This document shows positions 9,332 through 19,283 of a stretch of DNA of 49,374 nucleotides, one piece after another (within the stretch, counting starts at the first letter, position 1; each line of letters starts with the position of its first letter). The translations under genes and the position numbers were made by a program. Source of the stretch: Balneolia bacterium (GTDB taxonomy: Bacteria; Bacteroidota; Rhodothermia; Balneolales; Cyclonatronaceae); contig JAIUMA010000020.1 of NCBI GenBank assembly GCA_022565795.1, positions 1-49,374 on the forward strand, in the 5' to 3' direction. A model generated the notes under the pieces. That model made no database searches and was not told the DNA's origin. It was given only the letters and a program-made list of their open reading frames with translations.

Positions 9332-9372
9332 AAAAAAGGGTGATGGCGTTCAGGATGCCATCACCCTTTTTT
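9332..9372. terminator. Strong bidirectional terminator
   Basis: A perfect 16-bp inverted repeat (arms 9332-9347 and 9357-9372, 9-base loop) with A-tract and T-tract ends. It lies between the convergent S9 peptidase and DUF433 genes. The arms contain GGGTGATGGC and its complement. Confidence 0.88.
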
Positions 9373-9432
9373 TGTTTAATACTATAGTATGCGGTAAAAG
9401 CATAAAGCAGACCATGGGTAACCGAATCTCAT

Positions 9433-9663
9433 TCAGGCTATCTGGCTGACATCGTACCTGGCAATCATCATAGCGGCGGCATAAATCAAAGCTTCATCTA
9501 TGTCTTCTATTTCAAGCGACGGGTGCTGTTCCAGAATTTCAACTTTTGTGCATCCCCTTGATATACAATCCAGAATTGTTTGAACCGTAACGCCTTTTCC
9601 CCTGATAACAGGACTGCCGTCTTTGCTATGTTCCTCGATGATAATTCTGCCAAATGATTTCAT
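9433..9663 (-). CDS. DUF433 domain protein (antitoxin-like), orphan
   Basis: A 76-residue protein starting at ATG 9663; upstream in-frame codons to 9753 look non-coding. It matches the DUF433 pattern: GSPVIRGKGVTVQTILD, a winged-helix-like stretch with an EIEDIDEALIYAA helix. DUF433 proteins resemble VapB-type antitoxins and usually sit next to a DUF5615 or PIN-like toxin. Here no such partner exists: one side is a terminator, the other a divergent ABC operon. It may be a solitary regulator or the remnant of a toxin-antitoxin pair (inference). Confidence 0.82.
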   Translation of the reverse strand: MKSFGRIIIEEHSKDGSPVIRGKGVTVQTILDCISRGCTKVEILEQHPSLEIEDIDEALIYAAAMMIARYDVSQIA

Positions 9664-9861
9664 GATAATTTGTTTGTAATAGCGGTTATACGGGATTTTC
9701 ACAACAGCCGCGAAGACACTTTCAGATTTAATGTTTTTTTTGAACATAAGCAATACAAATCATTCCTGATTTTGGACTTGACCCTTGCTGGATTCCCGCT
9801 TACGGATGTGAAATTGGATGGCAGTTGGCTCACGTTAAAAATAAATATTGCAGAAATGTTA

Positions 9862-9883
9862 GTGTATTAGTACATTAATACAC
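9862..9883. promoter_or_regulatory. Candidate GntR/YtrA operator upstream of ABC operon
   Basis: A perfect inverted repeat with 8-bp arms (9862-9869 and 9876-9883) around a 6-base spacer. It ends 24 bases before the ATG of the ABC ATPase gene. The operon's third gene encodes a YtrA-type GntR repressor. Such regulators typically bind an AT-rich palindrome at their own promoter, so this is most likely the autoregulatory operator. A further half-like sequence follows at about 9885-9893. Confidence 0.65.
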
Positions 9884-9907
9884 CAATACATAATCTAACT
9901 ACTCCTT

Positions 9908-10759
9908 ATGATTTCTGTCGATAACATTTCATACAGCTATAAAGGAAAGCAGCCTCTGTTTAGCGGGCTTTCTTTAGAAACCAGACCGGACACTATTTAC
10001 GGCTTGTTTGGACTGAACAGCGCAGGCAAAACTACCCTGTTAAAACTTATATCGGGTCTTTTATATCCAGACTCAGGATCATGCACTGTGTTGGGAGCAG
10101 CTTCTTCACAGAGAAAACCTTCAATACTCAGCAGTATGTTTTTTCTGCCTGAACAGTTCGAGCTGCCCCTGATGTCAGCCAAAACCTACATAAAGCTCTA
10201 CGCTCCGTTTTATCCAAACTTTGATGCTCAGCAGCTGGCAGACTTGCTCGCATTTTTCGATCTCAACCTTAATGAAAACCTCAGAGAGCTTTCACTGGGA
10301 CAGCAAAAAAAGTTTCTGATAGCCTTTGGTCTGGCAGCAAATACCAAAGTATTGTTACTGGATGAACCCACGAACGGGCTGGATATACCGGGTAAAAGTC
10401 AGTTTCGAAAAGCGCTGGCCTCACATGTAACAGAAGAGCGCAGCGTAATTATCTCGACTCATCAAATCAGAGATTTAGGGCAGACCATGGATCATATCAT
10501 CATACTCCATGAGGGTGAGATTCTGCTTAATACAGACTTGATAAACATCACCAAAAAACTTTCAACTGTGCAAATGCCGGAAGCTGATGCCGGTCGGCTA
10601 ATTTACTCCGAGCCTTCGCTAGGCGGTGTGAAAGGGCTCATTTCCACAGATGACATTCCGGAACATCAGGCCCAGGAGTTTGACATGGAGCTGTTTTTTA
10701 ATGCGGCTACCCGCCAGCCCGAAAAAATTAAACACAATCTGCAGGAGGTTACAGCATGA
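9908..10759 (+). CDS. ABC transporter ATP-binding protein (YtrB-like)
   Basis: A 283-residue cytoplasmic ATPase. Walker A is GLNSAGKT (35-42), the signature motif LSLGQQKK (128-135), Walker B LLLDEPTNGLD (149-159) and the H-loop His185 (STHQ). The signature has LSLGQ in place of LSGGQ, a common variant. After residue ~200 it carries an extra C-terminal domain of ~80 residues typical of drug/bacitracin-type exporters. It overlaps the permease gene by 4 bases, so the two are translationally coupled and probably form one complex. Likely transcribed from the promoter that contains the palindrome at 9862-9883. The substrate is unknown; the YtrABC context suggests response to cell-envelope antibiotics, which is an inference. 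Confidence 0.92.
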   Translation: MISVDNISYSYKGKQPLFSGLSLETRPDTIYGLFGLNSAGKTTLLKLISGLLYPDSGSCTVLGAASSQRKPSILSSMFFLPEQFELPLMSAKTYIKLYAPFYPNFDAQQLADLLAFFDLNLNENLRELSLGQQKKFLIAFGLAANTKVLLLDEPTNGLDIPGKSQFRKALASHVTEERSVIISTHQIRDLGQTMDHIIILHEGEILLNTDLINITKKLSTVQMPEADAGRLIYSEPSLGGVKGLISTDDIPEHQAQEFDMELFFNAATRQPEKIKHNLQEVTA

Positions 10760-11544
10760 ACTCTGACAGCACGCTAAACAATCGAAATACCAGCATGTCC
10801 GCCGACACCTTTTCGCCTCAGCGCGTATTTCAGCTGGTAAAGCACTTTATAAGTATCCATCAAAAAAGCCTGAGAAACGGAGCTCTTTTTGTAGTAGCGG
10901 TATTTTCAGCAATAATCGTTTTGGTTTATGCTTTCAGCAGCAATACTTCTTCAAGCCCGGCAGGTGATATCTCAGGCTATTACCAGCTCTATCTGCTGCT
11001 CGGCTGTATTTTTACCAGCCGTATTTTTGCTGAGCTGCATAAACCAGAGACCGGTTGGCAGCTGCTTTCGCTTCCGGCAAGCAATCCGGAAAAATTTACG
11101 GCTGCCTGGCTGGTCACGTTCTTCGTCTATACCCTGGTAGCAGTGGCAACAATTTTTATAATTGTTCTTATCTCGGGTGTAGCAAGCCTTGTGGCTACCT
11201 CCTCTCTGCCTTCGTATAGTATACAACTGGGTACTACTGTAAGATACTTCTTCTATTACCTTTTTTTGAACAGCTACTTTCTCTGGGGTGGATTATACTT
11301 TTCCCGATACCGCTTCATTCTAAGTGGAATTGGTTTCATTCTGCTTTCTATACTGTCCATCCTCCTTTATCTGTCCATTCTGTATTTCAGCGGGCAATTT
11401 GAGAACGCCCTGTTTATTTTTAGCGGGCAGCATACAGACACTACCCCGATAAGGCTCATGGCAATAGGCATGTATTCCAGCCTGCTACTGCTGCTGCTCT
11501 ACTCGGCGTATGACCGTCTGGTTAAAAAGGAGATTTCACAATGA
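10756..11544 (+). CDS. ABC transporter permease (ABC-2-like membrane subunit)
   Basis: A 262-residue integral membrane protein with about six hydrophobic segments. These include ALFVVAVFSAIIVLVYAF (residues ~44-61), a segment near 75-90, AAWLVTFFVYTLVAVATIFI (~114-133), and later segments around 165-185, 193-215 and 235-255. No recognisable substrate motif is present. Position, 4-base overlaps with the ATPase before it and the GntR regulator after it, and topology make it the membrane half of the YtrB-like exporter. Sequence of such permeases is poorly conserved, so the assignment rests mainly on context. Confidence 0.82.
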   Translation: MNSDSTLNNRNTSMSADTFSPQRVFQLVKHFISIHQKSLRNGALFVVAVFSAIIVLVYAFSSNTSSSPAGDISGYYQLYLLLGCIFTSRIFAELHKPETGWQLLSLPASNPEKFTAAWLVTFFVYTLVAVATIFIIVLISGVASLVATSSLPSYSIQLGTTVRYFFYYLFLNSYFLWGGLYFSRYRFILSGIGFILLSILSILLYLSILYFSGQFENALFIFSGQHTDTTPIRLMAIGMYSSLLLLLLYSAYDRLVKKEISQ

Positions 11545-11906
11545 GATTCGATGAATCACGCCCTATATATCTCCAGATTGCTGAGCATTTCTGTGACAAA
11601 ATCATGAATGAAGACTGGCCTCCTGGTGAGCGGGTGCCTTCTGTTAGAGAAATAGCTGCCCTGATTGAGGTCAACCCCAATACAGCTATGCGGGCATTTC
11701 ACCTTCTGCTTGAGAGCAATATCCTGGTGCAGCAGCGCGGGGTTGGCTACTTTACCACATCAACGGCTAAAAGCAAAGTGGTAGAAATGCGGAAAGAGCA
11801 GTTCCTGAATGAGGAGCTTCCCGAGCTGTTCAGCAAGATGAAGCAGCTCGGCTTTACCCCCGAAGACCTGCAGAAAAAGTATCAGAAATGGGAAGAGCAG
11901 AACTGA
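11541..11906 (+). CDS. GntR family transcriptional regulator, YtrA subfamily
   Basis: A 121-residue regulator. The N-terminal ~70 residues form a winged helix-turn-helix (RPIYLQIAEHF, PPGERVPSVREIAALIEVN, GVGYFTT). A short ~50-residue helical C-terminal segment replaces a full effector domain, which is the hallmark of the YtrA subfamily. It is the last gene of the ABC operon and overlaps the permease by 4 bases. It probably represses the operon from the palindrome at 9862-9883 and is released on envelope stress or inducer binding; this follows from family knowledge. Confidence 0.9.
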   Translation: MRFDESRPIYLQIAEHFCDKIMNEDWPPGERVPSVREIAALIEVNPNTAMRAFHLLLESNILVQQRGVGYFTTSTAKSKVVEMRKEQFLNEELPELFSKMKQLGFTPEDLQKKYQKWEEQN

Positions 11907-11944
11907 CTCACCCGGCATCATCCTTTAAACTTACACAACTAGCC

Positions 11945-12409
11945 ATGAAAGTTAAAATAGTCTTAGCATCCCTGTTCGTTTTGTTCACCGCGGGATTTTT
12001 CCTGCTTATCTTTACAACAGAGCGGCCGCAAACACCCCCTTCAACTTCAGCTGATTATACCTTTGAGCTTGATCTAGAACTCACAGAGGATTCGTTCACC
12101 TTTTCTAATGCCAAAGGGTTTAATTTAACTAATAACAATATGCCCCTCTCAAATATCAGCGTTTCAATCCCGAATGACCGAAGACCGATCATCGGTGAAT
12201 GGGGCATAGTTATGGATCATACACAGTCAGATTCTGATTCTACAAGAATTGAAAACGCCGATTTCGCTTTTCAGGTTTTCCATGAAGACGGAACCGTGAG
12301 TATGGAGAGCCTGAAAGGGACAAATTGGAAGAGCGTGAGCTTCACCTGCAGAAATACTCCATGTAAGCACAAGGTAACTAACATGGGCATCTCCCGCGTG
12401 ACAAACTAG
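11945..12409 (+). CDS. Hypothetical membrane-anchored protein
   Basis: A 154-residue protein starting at ATG 11945. A longer frame from 11888 overlaps the GntR gene and adds 19 residues without a signal. Residues 3-24 (VKIVLASLFVLFTAGFFLLIF) form an uncleaved or cleaved signal anchor. The remainder is acidic, predicted beta-rich and exported. Two late cysteines in CRNTPCK could form a disulphide. I do not recognise a family. It follows the ABC operon by 38 bases and may be cotranscribed with it, which would suggest a role in the same envelope response. Confidence 0.65.
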   Translation: MKVKIVLASLFVLFTAGFFLLIFTTERPQTPPSTSADYTFELDLELTEDSFTFSNAKGFNLTNNNMPLSNISVSIPNDRRPIIGEWGIVMDHTQSDSDSTRIENADFAFQVFHEDGTVSMESLKGTNWKSVSFTCRNTPCKHKVTNMGISRVTN

Positions 12410-12449
12410 CCAGGCTTATAAATCACCAATTCATCTACCGGTATGATCT

Positions 12450-13385
12450 ATGATTATGCTAATAACACTCCTGATTTTTGCAATCCTTTCAAGTGCGCCG
12501 GTTAAACATCAGCTTGATACGACCAACCAACCGATACAAGGCCAGATAACAGACAAGGACACCGGTGAACCCGTAGGGTATGCTCATCTTTTGATAATGG
12601 GAACCTCGCAAGGCACAGCCTCAAATGCTGAAGGGAGATTCAGCTTACCTCATTCTTTATTAGATGATTCTGATGTTGAAATAAGGGTAAGCGCTGTTGG
12701 GTATCAAACGTCTTACTTTAAACTTGAGGATTTGTTTGAAGCCGACAGCAACCAAATTGAAATATCACTCCCGACCTTGGTCTATGAACAGGATTCTGCT
12801 GTTGTTACGAGCAGCAAAATGCGAGCGTTCAGAGAAAACAATATCGGATTTTGGTGGCGAATGGGTTTCAACAGAACCGCAACGGGCATCATGAGCCATA
12901 ACTACCTCGATGAATATATTTCGATTTCTCTGGCACAACGAGTAGATCTGAAAGAACCCGGAACCGATCAGGTACCGGCATGGCTACAGCAGCTTGATCT
13001 GTTTATTGGCAGTATTTCTGGCGGTGACCCACAACATACTGACAGTCTGAGCATACGACTTAGAATTACCGACATAGATGATCATAACCTTCCTGGCGAA
13101 ACGCAGTATCTTAGGAGTCAGCTCATTCAAAATGTAGCCGCCGAAAGTGGACGCCTTCGGTTTGACCTGTCTGATTTAGATGTCCGAATTCCGGTAGAAT
13201 CATTTTTTATCATTACAGAGCTAATCATACCCGACCCTGAAACCTATCACGGGCTGTTTCCGCTCTACAATGTGAATAATAGTGGCAAACATCCTTACCT
13301 AACGAGATTCAGAAGCTCCCAATCCTGGGAGCCACGCAGCAGGTTTTCTTTTGAACTTCATTATGATATCCGCTATCTGAAATAA
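12450..13385 (+). CDS. Carboxypeptidase-like regulatory domain protein, exported
   Basis: A 311-residue exported protein. Residues 1-18 are a short signal sequence. Residues ~28-110 form a CarboxypepD_reg-like beta-sandwich (IQGQITDKDTGEPVGYAHLLI ... TASNAEGRFSL ... VSAVGYQTSYF), as found at the N-terminus of many TonB-dependent receptors. Here no plug or barrel follows. The second half is a further beta-rich domain with a conserved-looking WWRMGFNRT element. It probably acts in the periplasm or at the outer membrane; function unknown. It ends at a strong bidirectional terminator shared with groEL. Confidence 0.78.
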   Translation: MIMLITLLIFAILSSAPVKHQLDTTNQPIQGQITDKDTGEPVGYAHLLIMGTSQGTASNAEGRFSLPHSLLDDSDVEIRVSAVGYQTSYFKLEDLFEADSNQIEISLPTLVYEQDSAVVTSSKMRAFRENNIGFWWRMGFNRTATGIMSHNYLDEYISISLAQRVDLKEPGTDQVPAWLQQLDLFIGSISGGDPQHTDSLSIRLRITDIDDHNLPGETQYLRSQLIQNVAAESGRLRFDLSDLDVRIPVESFFIITELIIPDPETYHGLFPLYNVNNSGKHPYLTRFRSSQSWEPRSRFSFELHYDIRYLK

Positions 13386-13407
13386 AGCACATAATTATTC
13401 TGCAAAA

Positions 13408-13438
13408 AAAAGCCGGATGCAAAATGCATCCGGCTTTT
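13408..13438. terminator. Bidirectional terminator
   Basis: A perfect 13-bp stem (arms 13408-13420 and 13426-13438) with a 5-base loop and flanking A and T tracts. It lies between the convergent carboxypeptidase-like gene and groEL. Confidence 0.88.
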
Positions 13439-13491
13439 AATTTTTCATGAGACCGGCTTTTTTTCAGTCCGGTGATTGAGACGGGTTGGGT

Positions 13492-15171
<1,680 letters not shown>

Positions 15172-15220
15172 TTAATAGTTAATAGTCTGTGTGTTCTTTA
15201 AACAAGCTTAACAGCAATTC

Positions 15221-15508
15221 TTAGCTAACGATGCCAAGAATGTCGCTTTCGCGCATAATCATGAGCTCGTCGCCGTCGATGTTCAGCTCTGTTCCGGCAT
15301 ACTTGCCGTAAAGCACTTTATCGCCTTCTTTAAGCGACATGGCGATTTTAGTTCCGTTTTCGTAACGGCCTTCGCCTACAGCCACGACTGTACCACGCTG
15401 TGGCTTTTCTTTTGCTGTATCAGGAATAATAATGCCGCTTGAGGTTGTTTCCTCAGCTACGTCCGGCTTCACCAGTACGCGATCCGCCAAAGGTTTAATT
15501 GATGCCAT
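15221..15508 (-). CDS. groES: Co-chaperonin GroES (10 kDa)
   Basis: A 95-residue co-chaperonin that caps the GroEL ring. The start at 15508 ([15 protein letters not shown]) is chosen because family members begin here and an AAGGAG ribosome-binding site lies nine bases upstream. A frame open to 15595 is leader. The mobile loop that binds GroEL is visible at about residues 17-33 ([17 protein letters not shown]), and the roof and closing strands ([17 protein letters not shown]) are normal. The leader contains a 29-base dyad at 15587-15615 but no CIRCE element. Confidence 0.98.
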   Translation of the reverse strand: MASIKPLADRVLVKPDVAEETTSSGIIIPDTAKEKPQRGTVVAVGEGRYENGTKIAMSLKEGDKVLYGKYAGTELNIDGDELMIMRESDILGIVS

Positions 15509-15586
15509 ATTGAATAACTCCTTTTGAGTTTTCTTGGTTATTTGTGTGATTGTAAATTTCGTGTGCCATTCAGCCTTTTTCGGGGC

Positions 15587-15615
15587 TGCAGGCATCTTTT
15601 AGTAAGATGTCTGCA
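15587..15615 (-). promoter_or_regulatory. Dyad in the groES leader (candidate heat-shock regulatory site)
   Basis: Inverted repeat with 12-bp arms (15587-15598 and 15604-15615; 11 Watson-Crick pairs and one G-T) around a 5-base loop. It lies 79-107 bases upstream of the groES ATG. It does not match CIRCE (TTAGCACTC-N9-GAGTGCTAA). As DNA it could be an operator; as RNA it would be a stable stem in the leader. Confidence 0.5.
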
Positions 15616-15740
15616 TTGTAGAAAAAACCGTGCCAAAGTCCTGAGAACCCTGACTTCATCATTTTGTCAGCCGGCACTTTGTTCCTCCAATCAATTTGTC
15701 ACACAACAGCTCTGATGCTCTGACAAATGTGCACAAAAAA

Positions 15741-15770
15741 GCCGGACAGAATCGATGTGTTCTGCCCGGC
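15741..15770 (-). terminator. Intrinsic terminator of the plug-domain gene
   Basis: A 10-bp stem with one mismatch (arms 15741-15750 and 15761-15770). On the minus strand it is followed by six T. It sits 28 bases past the stop of the gene ending at 15799. Confidence 0.8.
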
Positions 15771-15798
15771 CTTTAAAGCTTTTTTTCGATTCCTTCTG

Positions 15799-18249
15799 CT
15801 ACTCTACCTCAATCGTTGTATACCCGCTGAAGGGTACTCCGTCTTCGGTGATGCCCGAAACCTCAATACGATATGTCCCCGGAATATCGCCGGTCCAGAA
15901 CAGCACGGGCGTGCCGTTGCGACGAACCTCAATCGAAGGCTCAAAATGCAGGGTGATGCGGGCGTCGGTGCGCTCATCATCCCTGAGCGCGCCTCCGTAG
16001 CGTGGCGACAGAAAAGGCGGCACATCGCTGAATCCTTCGGCAAAAGCAACCAGTATCTGGCTATCAGGTCGCTCAATCTGACGTCCGCGAACCGAACGGA
16101 TGGATACGACGCCGTTTCCTCCTCGTGCGCCAAAGCGGGCGAGCTCATCCGGTCTGCGAAGTACGATTACGGTAGCCACGTCACTGGCACGTAGTCCCCG
16201 AAGAAAATCTGCGGTAATCTCCGTTCCGTCTAACAAGATCAGTGGCTCACTTCCGCCACTCACGCTGGCCTGACCCACCCTTACGTTTATATTTTCATCG
16301 ACTACAGAAACCCCCGGCAGCCGCTGAATAACCTCCAGGATGCTGAACGATTGGAGCACCGGATCGTCCTCAACCCTTATTTCTGAGCCCCCAATATCAC
16401 CAGTTGCCAGTCTTCGGGAAATCTCCTCCCGATCGATCCTGGATGCGGTTACGGTAACGGCATCCAGATCCGTTTCAGCTATAATAAAGCTTTCGGTATC
16501 AACCTGTGCAATTGATGTTCTTTCAGCCATAGATACGCTGCCTTCAGCCAGCGGAGGAGCTGGTTCACCCGGCACGGCTAGCGGAAGCTTTCTACCCAGA
16601 ACAGGAAGATGCTCGAACTGAGGGTTAAGCGACACTCTCACCTGACCAATACCCCTTGTGTCCGGTCCTCTCACCTGAAGACGCTCCACGCCCCTGATGT
16701 CCAGCTCATCGATAGCGAAGTTTCCGTCATCGTCGGCTTCAAGAACCACCAGTTGCTCATCGTCTTCTCCGATTGAGACAACCACAGCCGCTCCCGCAAC
16801 GCCGCTCGTAAGCAGCCCCCGGCGAACCTGACCCGAAATAGTAAATCCGCGCTCGGGAAAGCTTTGCAGGGTGATGGACTCTTCGTCCCCAATACCACCA
16901 TAGGTAAACGAACCGGCTGCGGATGTAAGCAATAGCACCTCTCGCAAATCATTGGAAGCGGAGAAGAATGAAGGGCCACTATACCACAAACTGTTATCGA
17001 GCTCTGTCGAAAAAAGGAGTGCATCCCGTATAGTGCCGTCCCCGTTTGAAGCCCGTGGCGCGGCTGACTCATCATAAATCGTAACGCTGGCCACGCCGCG
17101 CACGGGATTACCTTCATGGTCTCTTAACCGTATGATGGGCTCCACCCTGCCTCTCCTTTCCACGCTTGAGTTCTCTACCGCAATTTCAACTTCCGCTTCA
17201 TCAAGTGGGTTTACGTTGAAGGCGTCGCGGGTACTCAGAACGTTGGCGGCCGCATCAAGCGCTACAAACCGTACGATACCCGATGGAAATAAATCCGGTG
17301 ATACCCAAGTCATGCCCATTCCATCCTGCATGAATATTTCGCCCGCATGATAAATCTCGCCGCGAACGTGTCCCATCACCACAACGGATCCGTTATATCC
17401 GGTGTCGGCCGACTGCAGCTGCAGCACAAACTGACCGCCGGCATCACGGGTAGTCTTCAGCCTCATAGCTGAAGAGCCGGTTTCTGCTACCGGTATTTCG
17501 AAAAAACGCCCGTTGACCTCCATGGAGTAAGCTTGCCCGCTTTCGGGCTTCAGGCTGAATTTACCGTAACCGGGCACGCTGGTAGAAATATCTGCAATAC
17601 GTTCTTCCCCGCTGAACAGGCCGCCTTCAAACGCAGCAGGCTTACCTTCCGAATCTACCGCGGTAAAGCCAATCAGACTTTCAGCGCCGGGAATTAGCGC
17701 TCCGCCTTCAGGAAAAAACGTGATGGACTCCACCGATTCGGCGCCTTCGAATTCGGCTGCCATCATATTTTCTGCGTCATGGACCAGCAATGGTTTTCTG
17801 AAAGCGTACGACTGACCAAAATTTAATCCCCATGCCGTGAATGCTACAAGCTCATACATGCCCGGCTGTACATTAGATTCATTCAGCGTTAGTACACCTT
17901 TGCCACGTCCCTCGTCTAATCGCACTATGCTTCGGTCCACTCGGTTGCCCTCATCATCATAAAGTTCGGCATACAGCACCGTACTGATGCCTGAAAAAGC
18001 GTTAGCTGAGCCCCCGAGCACGTAGGCAGAAAACCAGACGCGGTCGCCGGGAAAGTAGGAAGGCCGGTCGGTGTGCAGGTAAATGCGCTCCCGTGGCAAA
18101 TCGGTCTGCAGGGCACTAAACTGCTGAAGGAAAGAGACAGGATCAGACGGCGGATCGGACAGGCCGGCGTGTGCACCTGCCTTTTGGAATACCCCGACAG
18201 AACATGAAAATAACGCCACAAAGATAAATAATGGTAGAAATAGCCTCAT
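15799..18249 (-). CDS. MG2-domain / TonB-plug-domain exported protein without barrel
   Basis: An 816-residue exported protein. The N-terminal signal (MRLFLPLFIFVALFSC) could be a lipobox ending at Cys16. Residues ~50-150 contain an alpha-2-macroglobulin MG2-like domain (RIYLHTDRPSYFPGDRVWF), then several beta-sandwich domains. A carboxypeptidase-regulatory-like unit lies near 465-525. Residues ~620-720 resemble a TonB-receptor plug (SFSILEVIQRLPGVSVV, PLILLDGTEI, IVLRRPDELARFGARGGNGV), but no 22-strand barrel follows. The C-terminus is another short beta domain. Such proteins occur in Bacteroidota beside outer-membrane machinery and may act in export or surface assembly (inference). It lies 96 bases downstream of rsmA on the same strand. 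Confidence 0.85.
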   Translation of the reverse strand: MRLFLPLFIFVALFSCSVGVFQKAGAHAGLSDPPSDPVSFLQQFSALQTDLPRERIYLHTDRPSYFPGDRVWFSAYVLGGSANAFSGISTVLYAELYDDEGNRVDRSIVRLDEGRGKGVLTLNESNVQPGMYELVAFTAWGLNFGQSYAFRKPLLVHDAENMMAAEFEGAESVESITFFPEGGALIPGAESLIGFTAVDSEGKPAAFEGGLFSGEERIADISTSVPGYGKFSLKPESGQAYSMEVNGRFFEIPVAETGSSAMRLKTTRDAGGQFVLQLQSADTGYNGSVVVMGHVRGEIYHAGEIFMQDGMGMTWVSPDLFPSGIVRFVALDAAANVLSTRDAFNVNPLDEAEVEIAVENSSVERRGRVEPIIRLRDHEGNPVRGVASVTIYDESAAPRASNGDGTIRDALLFSTELDNSLWYSGPSFFSASNDLREVLLLTSAAGSFTYGGIGDEESITLQSFPERGFTISGQVRRGLLTSGVAGAAVVVSIGEDDEQLVVLEADDDGNFAIDELDIRGVERLQVRGPDTRGIGQVRVSLNPQFEHLPVLGRKLPLAVPGEPAPPLAEGSVSMAERTSIAQVDTESFIIAETDLDAVTVTASRIDREEISRRLATGDIGGSEIRVEDDPVLQSFSILEVIQRLPGVSVVDENINVRVGQASVSGGSEPLILLDGTEITADFLRGLRASDVATVIVLRRPDELARFGARGGNGVVSIRSVRGRQIERPDSQILVAFAEGFSDVPPFLSPRYGGALRDDERTDARITLHFEPSIEVRRNGTPVLFWTGDIPGTYRIEVSGITEDGVPFSGYTTIEVE

Positions 18250-18345
18250 AATAAAGGAGTTGTTAGCTGATGATTTGATAAGTTTGGGTGATGCAACTGT
18301 CAGGTCTGTGCTTTCTGCTCTAACCTTTTTTTCTATACGGATGTT

Positions 18346-19119
18346 TCAGGATTTGTTACCAAAAATTTTAGTAGTAAGCGTGATAAACTCTTCGGGCATG
18401 AGCTGATCAGGTCTGAGGTTTAAATCGAAATCTATTGTCTCTTTGTTCTGCTGTTTTAATACCTGCTTCAGACTGTTTGAAAGCATTTTCCGCCGCTGAT
18501 TAAACGAAGTGCGGACTACCGTTTTCAAGTCGGCCAGATGTACAGGCAGCTCTTTTTGCGAAGGTCTGAACTCGATTACGGCGCTTTCCACTTTCGGCTT
18601 TGGAAAGAAGACATGGCGGGAGACGTCGAACAAATATTCTACTTCACCCAAAAGCTGGGCCTGAACGCTCAGAATACCGTAAGCTTTCGTACCCGGCCCG
18701 GCCACCAGCCGCTCGGCTACTTCCTTTTGCATGAGCAGAACTGCCTTTCGAAAAACCGGGCCCGCATCCATAATTTTAAACAAAATCGGGCTGGTGATGT
18801 AGTAAGGTATGTTGCCCACGACCACGTTTCCCTTGCCAGCTGCAAGCACATCATCCCAATTTTCTTTTAGGATATCGCCGTGTCGGACTTTCAGATCGGG
18901 GAAGCGTTCACCAAGCATGTCAACAGCCCGGCCGTCGACTTCGATGGCGAGCACATCATCAAACGCCTGAAGCAACCATTCGGTCAGTGCGCCTTCACCG
19001 GGACCGATTTCAATAACGCGCTCATTTTTGCCGGCGCCCACCGCCATCGTAATTTTTCGCAAGATATTCTGATCGCGCAGAAAGTGCTGACCAAGGCTTT
19101 TTTTGGGTTTCAGGCTCAT
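18346..19119 (-). CDS. rsmA: 16S rRNA (adenine1518/1519-N6)-dimethyltransferase RsmA (KsgA)
   Basis: A 257-residue SAM-dependent enzyme that dimethylates two adjacent adenines in helix 45 of 16S rRNA during small-subunit assembly. The N-terminus has the signature KKSLGQHFLRD. The SAM-binding motif is EIGPGEGALTEWLL. The catalytic motif NIPYYITSPI (the family N-L/I-P-Y-Y) is present, followed by LLMQKEVAERL and the C-terminal helical domain. Length is normal. It is divergent from alanine dehydrogenase across a 164-base AT-rich spacer and precedes the plug-domain gene, which may be cotranscribed. Confidence 0.97.
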   Translation of the reverse strand: MSLKPKKSLGQHFLRDQNILRKITMAVGAGKNERVIEIGPGEGALTEWLLQAFDDVLAIEVDGRAVDMLGERFPDLKVRHGDILKENWDDVLAAGKGNVVVGNIPYYITSPILFKIMDAGPVFRKAVLLMQKEVAERLVAGPGTKAYGILSVQAQLLGEVEYLFDVSRHVFFPKPKVESAVIEFRPSQKELPVHLADLKTVVRTSFNQRRKMLSNSLKQVLKQQNKETIDFDLNLRPDQLMPEEFITLTTKIFGNKS

Positions 19120-19283
19120 GAAGGCTGCTTATATATTTTGTTTAAAGAAACGAATTGAATTATTTTGCTTTACGCGCTTCGATGCGTTTTTATGTATTGA
19201 GTGTCGCCAAAATGGCTCTGTTTTCTTTCACGTATAACAACGCACCGCAGCTTTCTGCGGGCACATAATATAGCGTAAATTGC

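Noticed and set aside
9664-9870. Short open frame on the plus strand ahead of the ABC operon
   Set aside because: It overlaps the DUF433 leader and the operon's operator, and its translation shows no coding character.
15509-15740. CIRCE heat-shock operator upstream of groES
   Set aside because: No match to TTAGCACTC-N9-GAGTGCTAA; only the unrelated dyad at 15587-15615 is present.
15727-16194. A 155-codon open frame on the plus strand
   Set aside because: It covers the terminator and the 3' end of the plug-domain gene in antisense; composition follows that gene and no motif is present.
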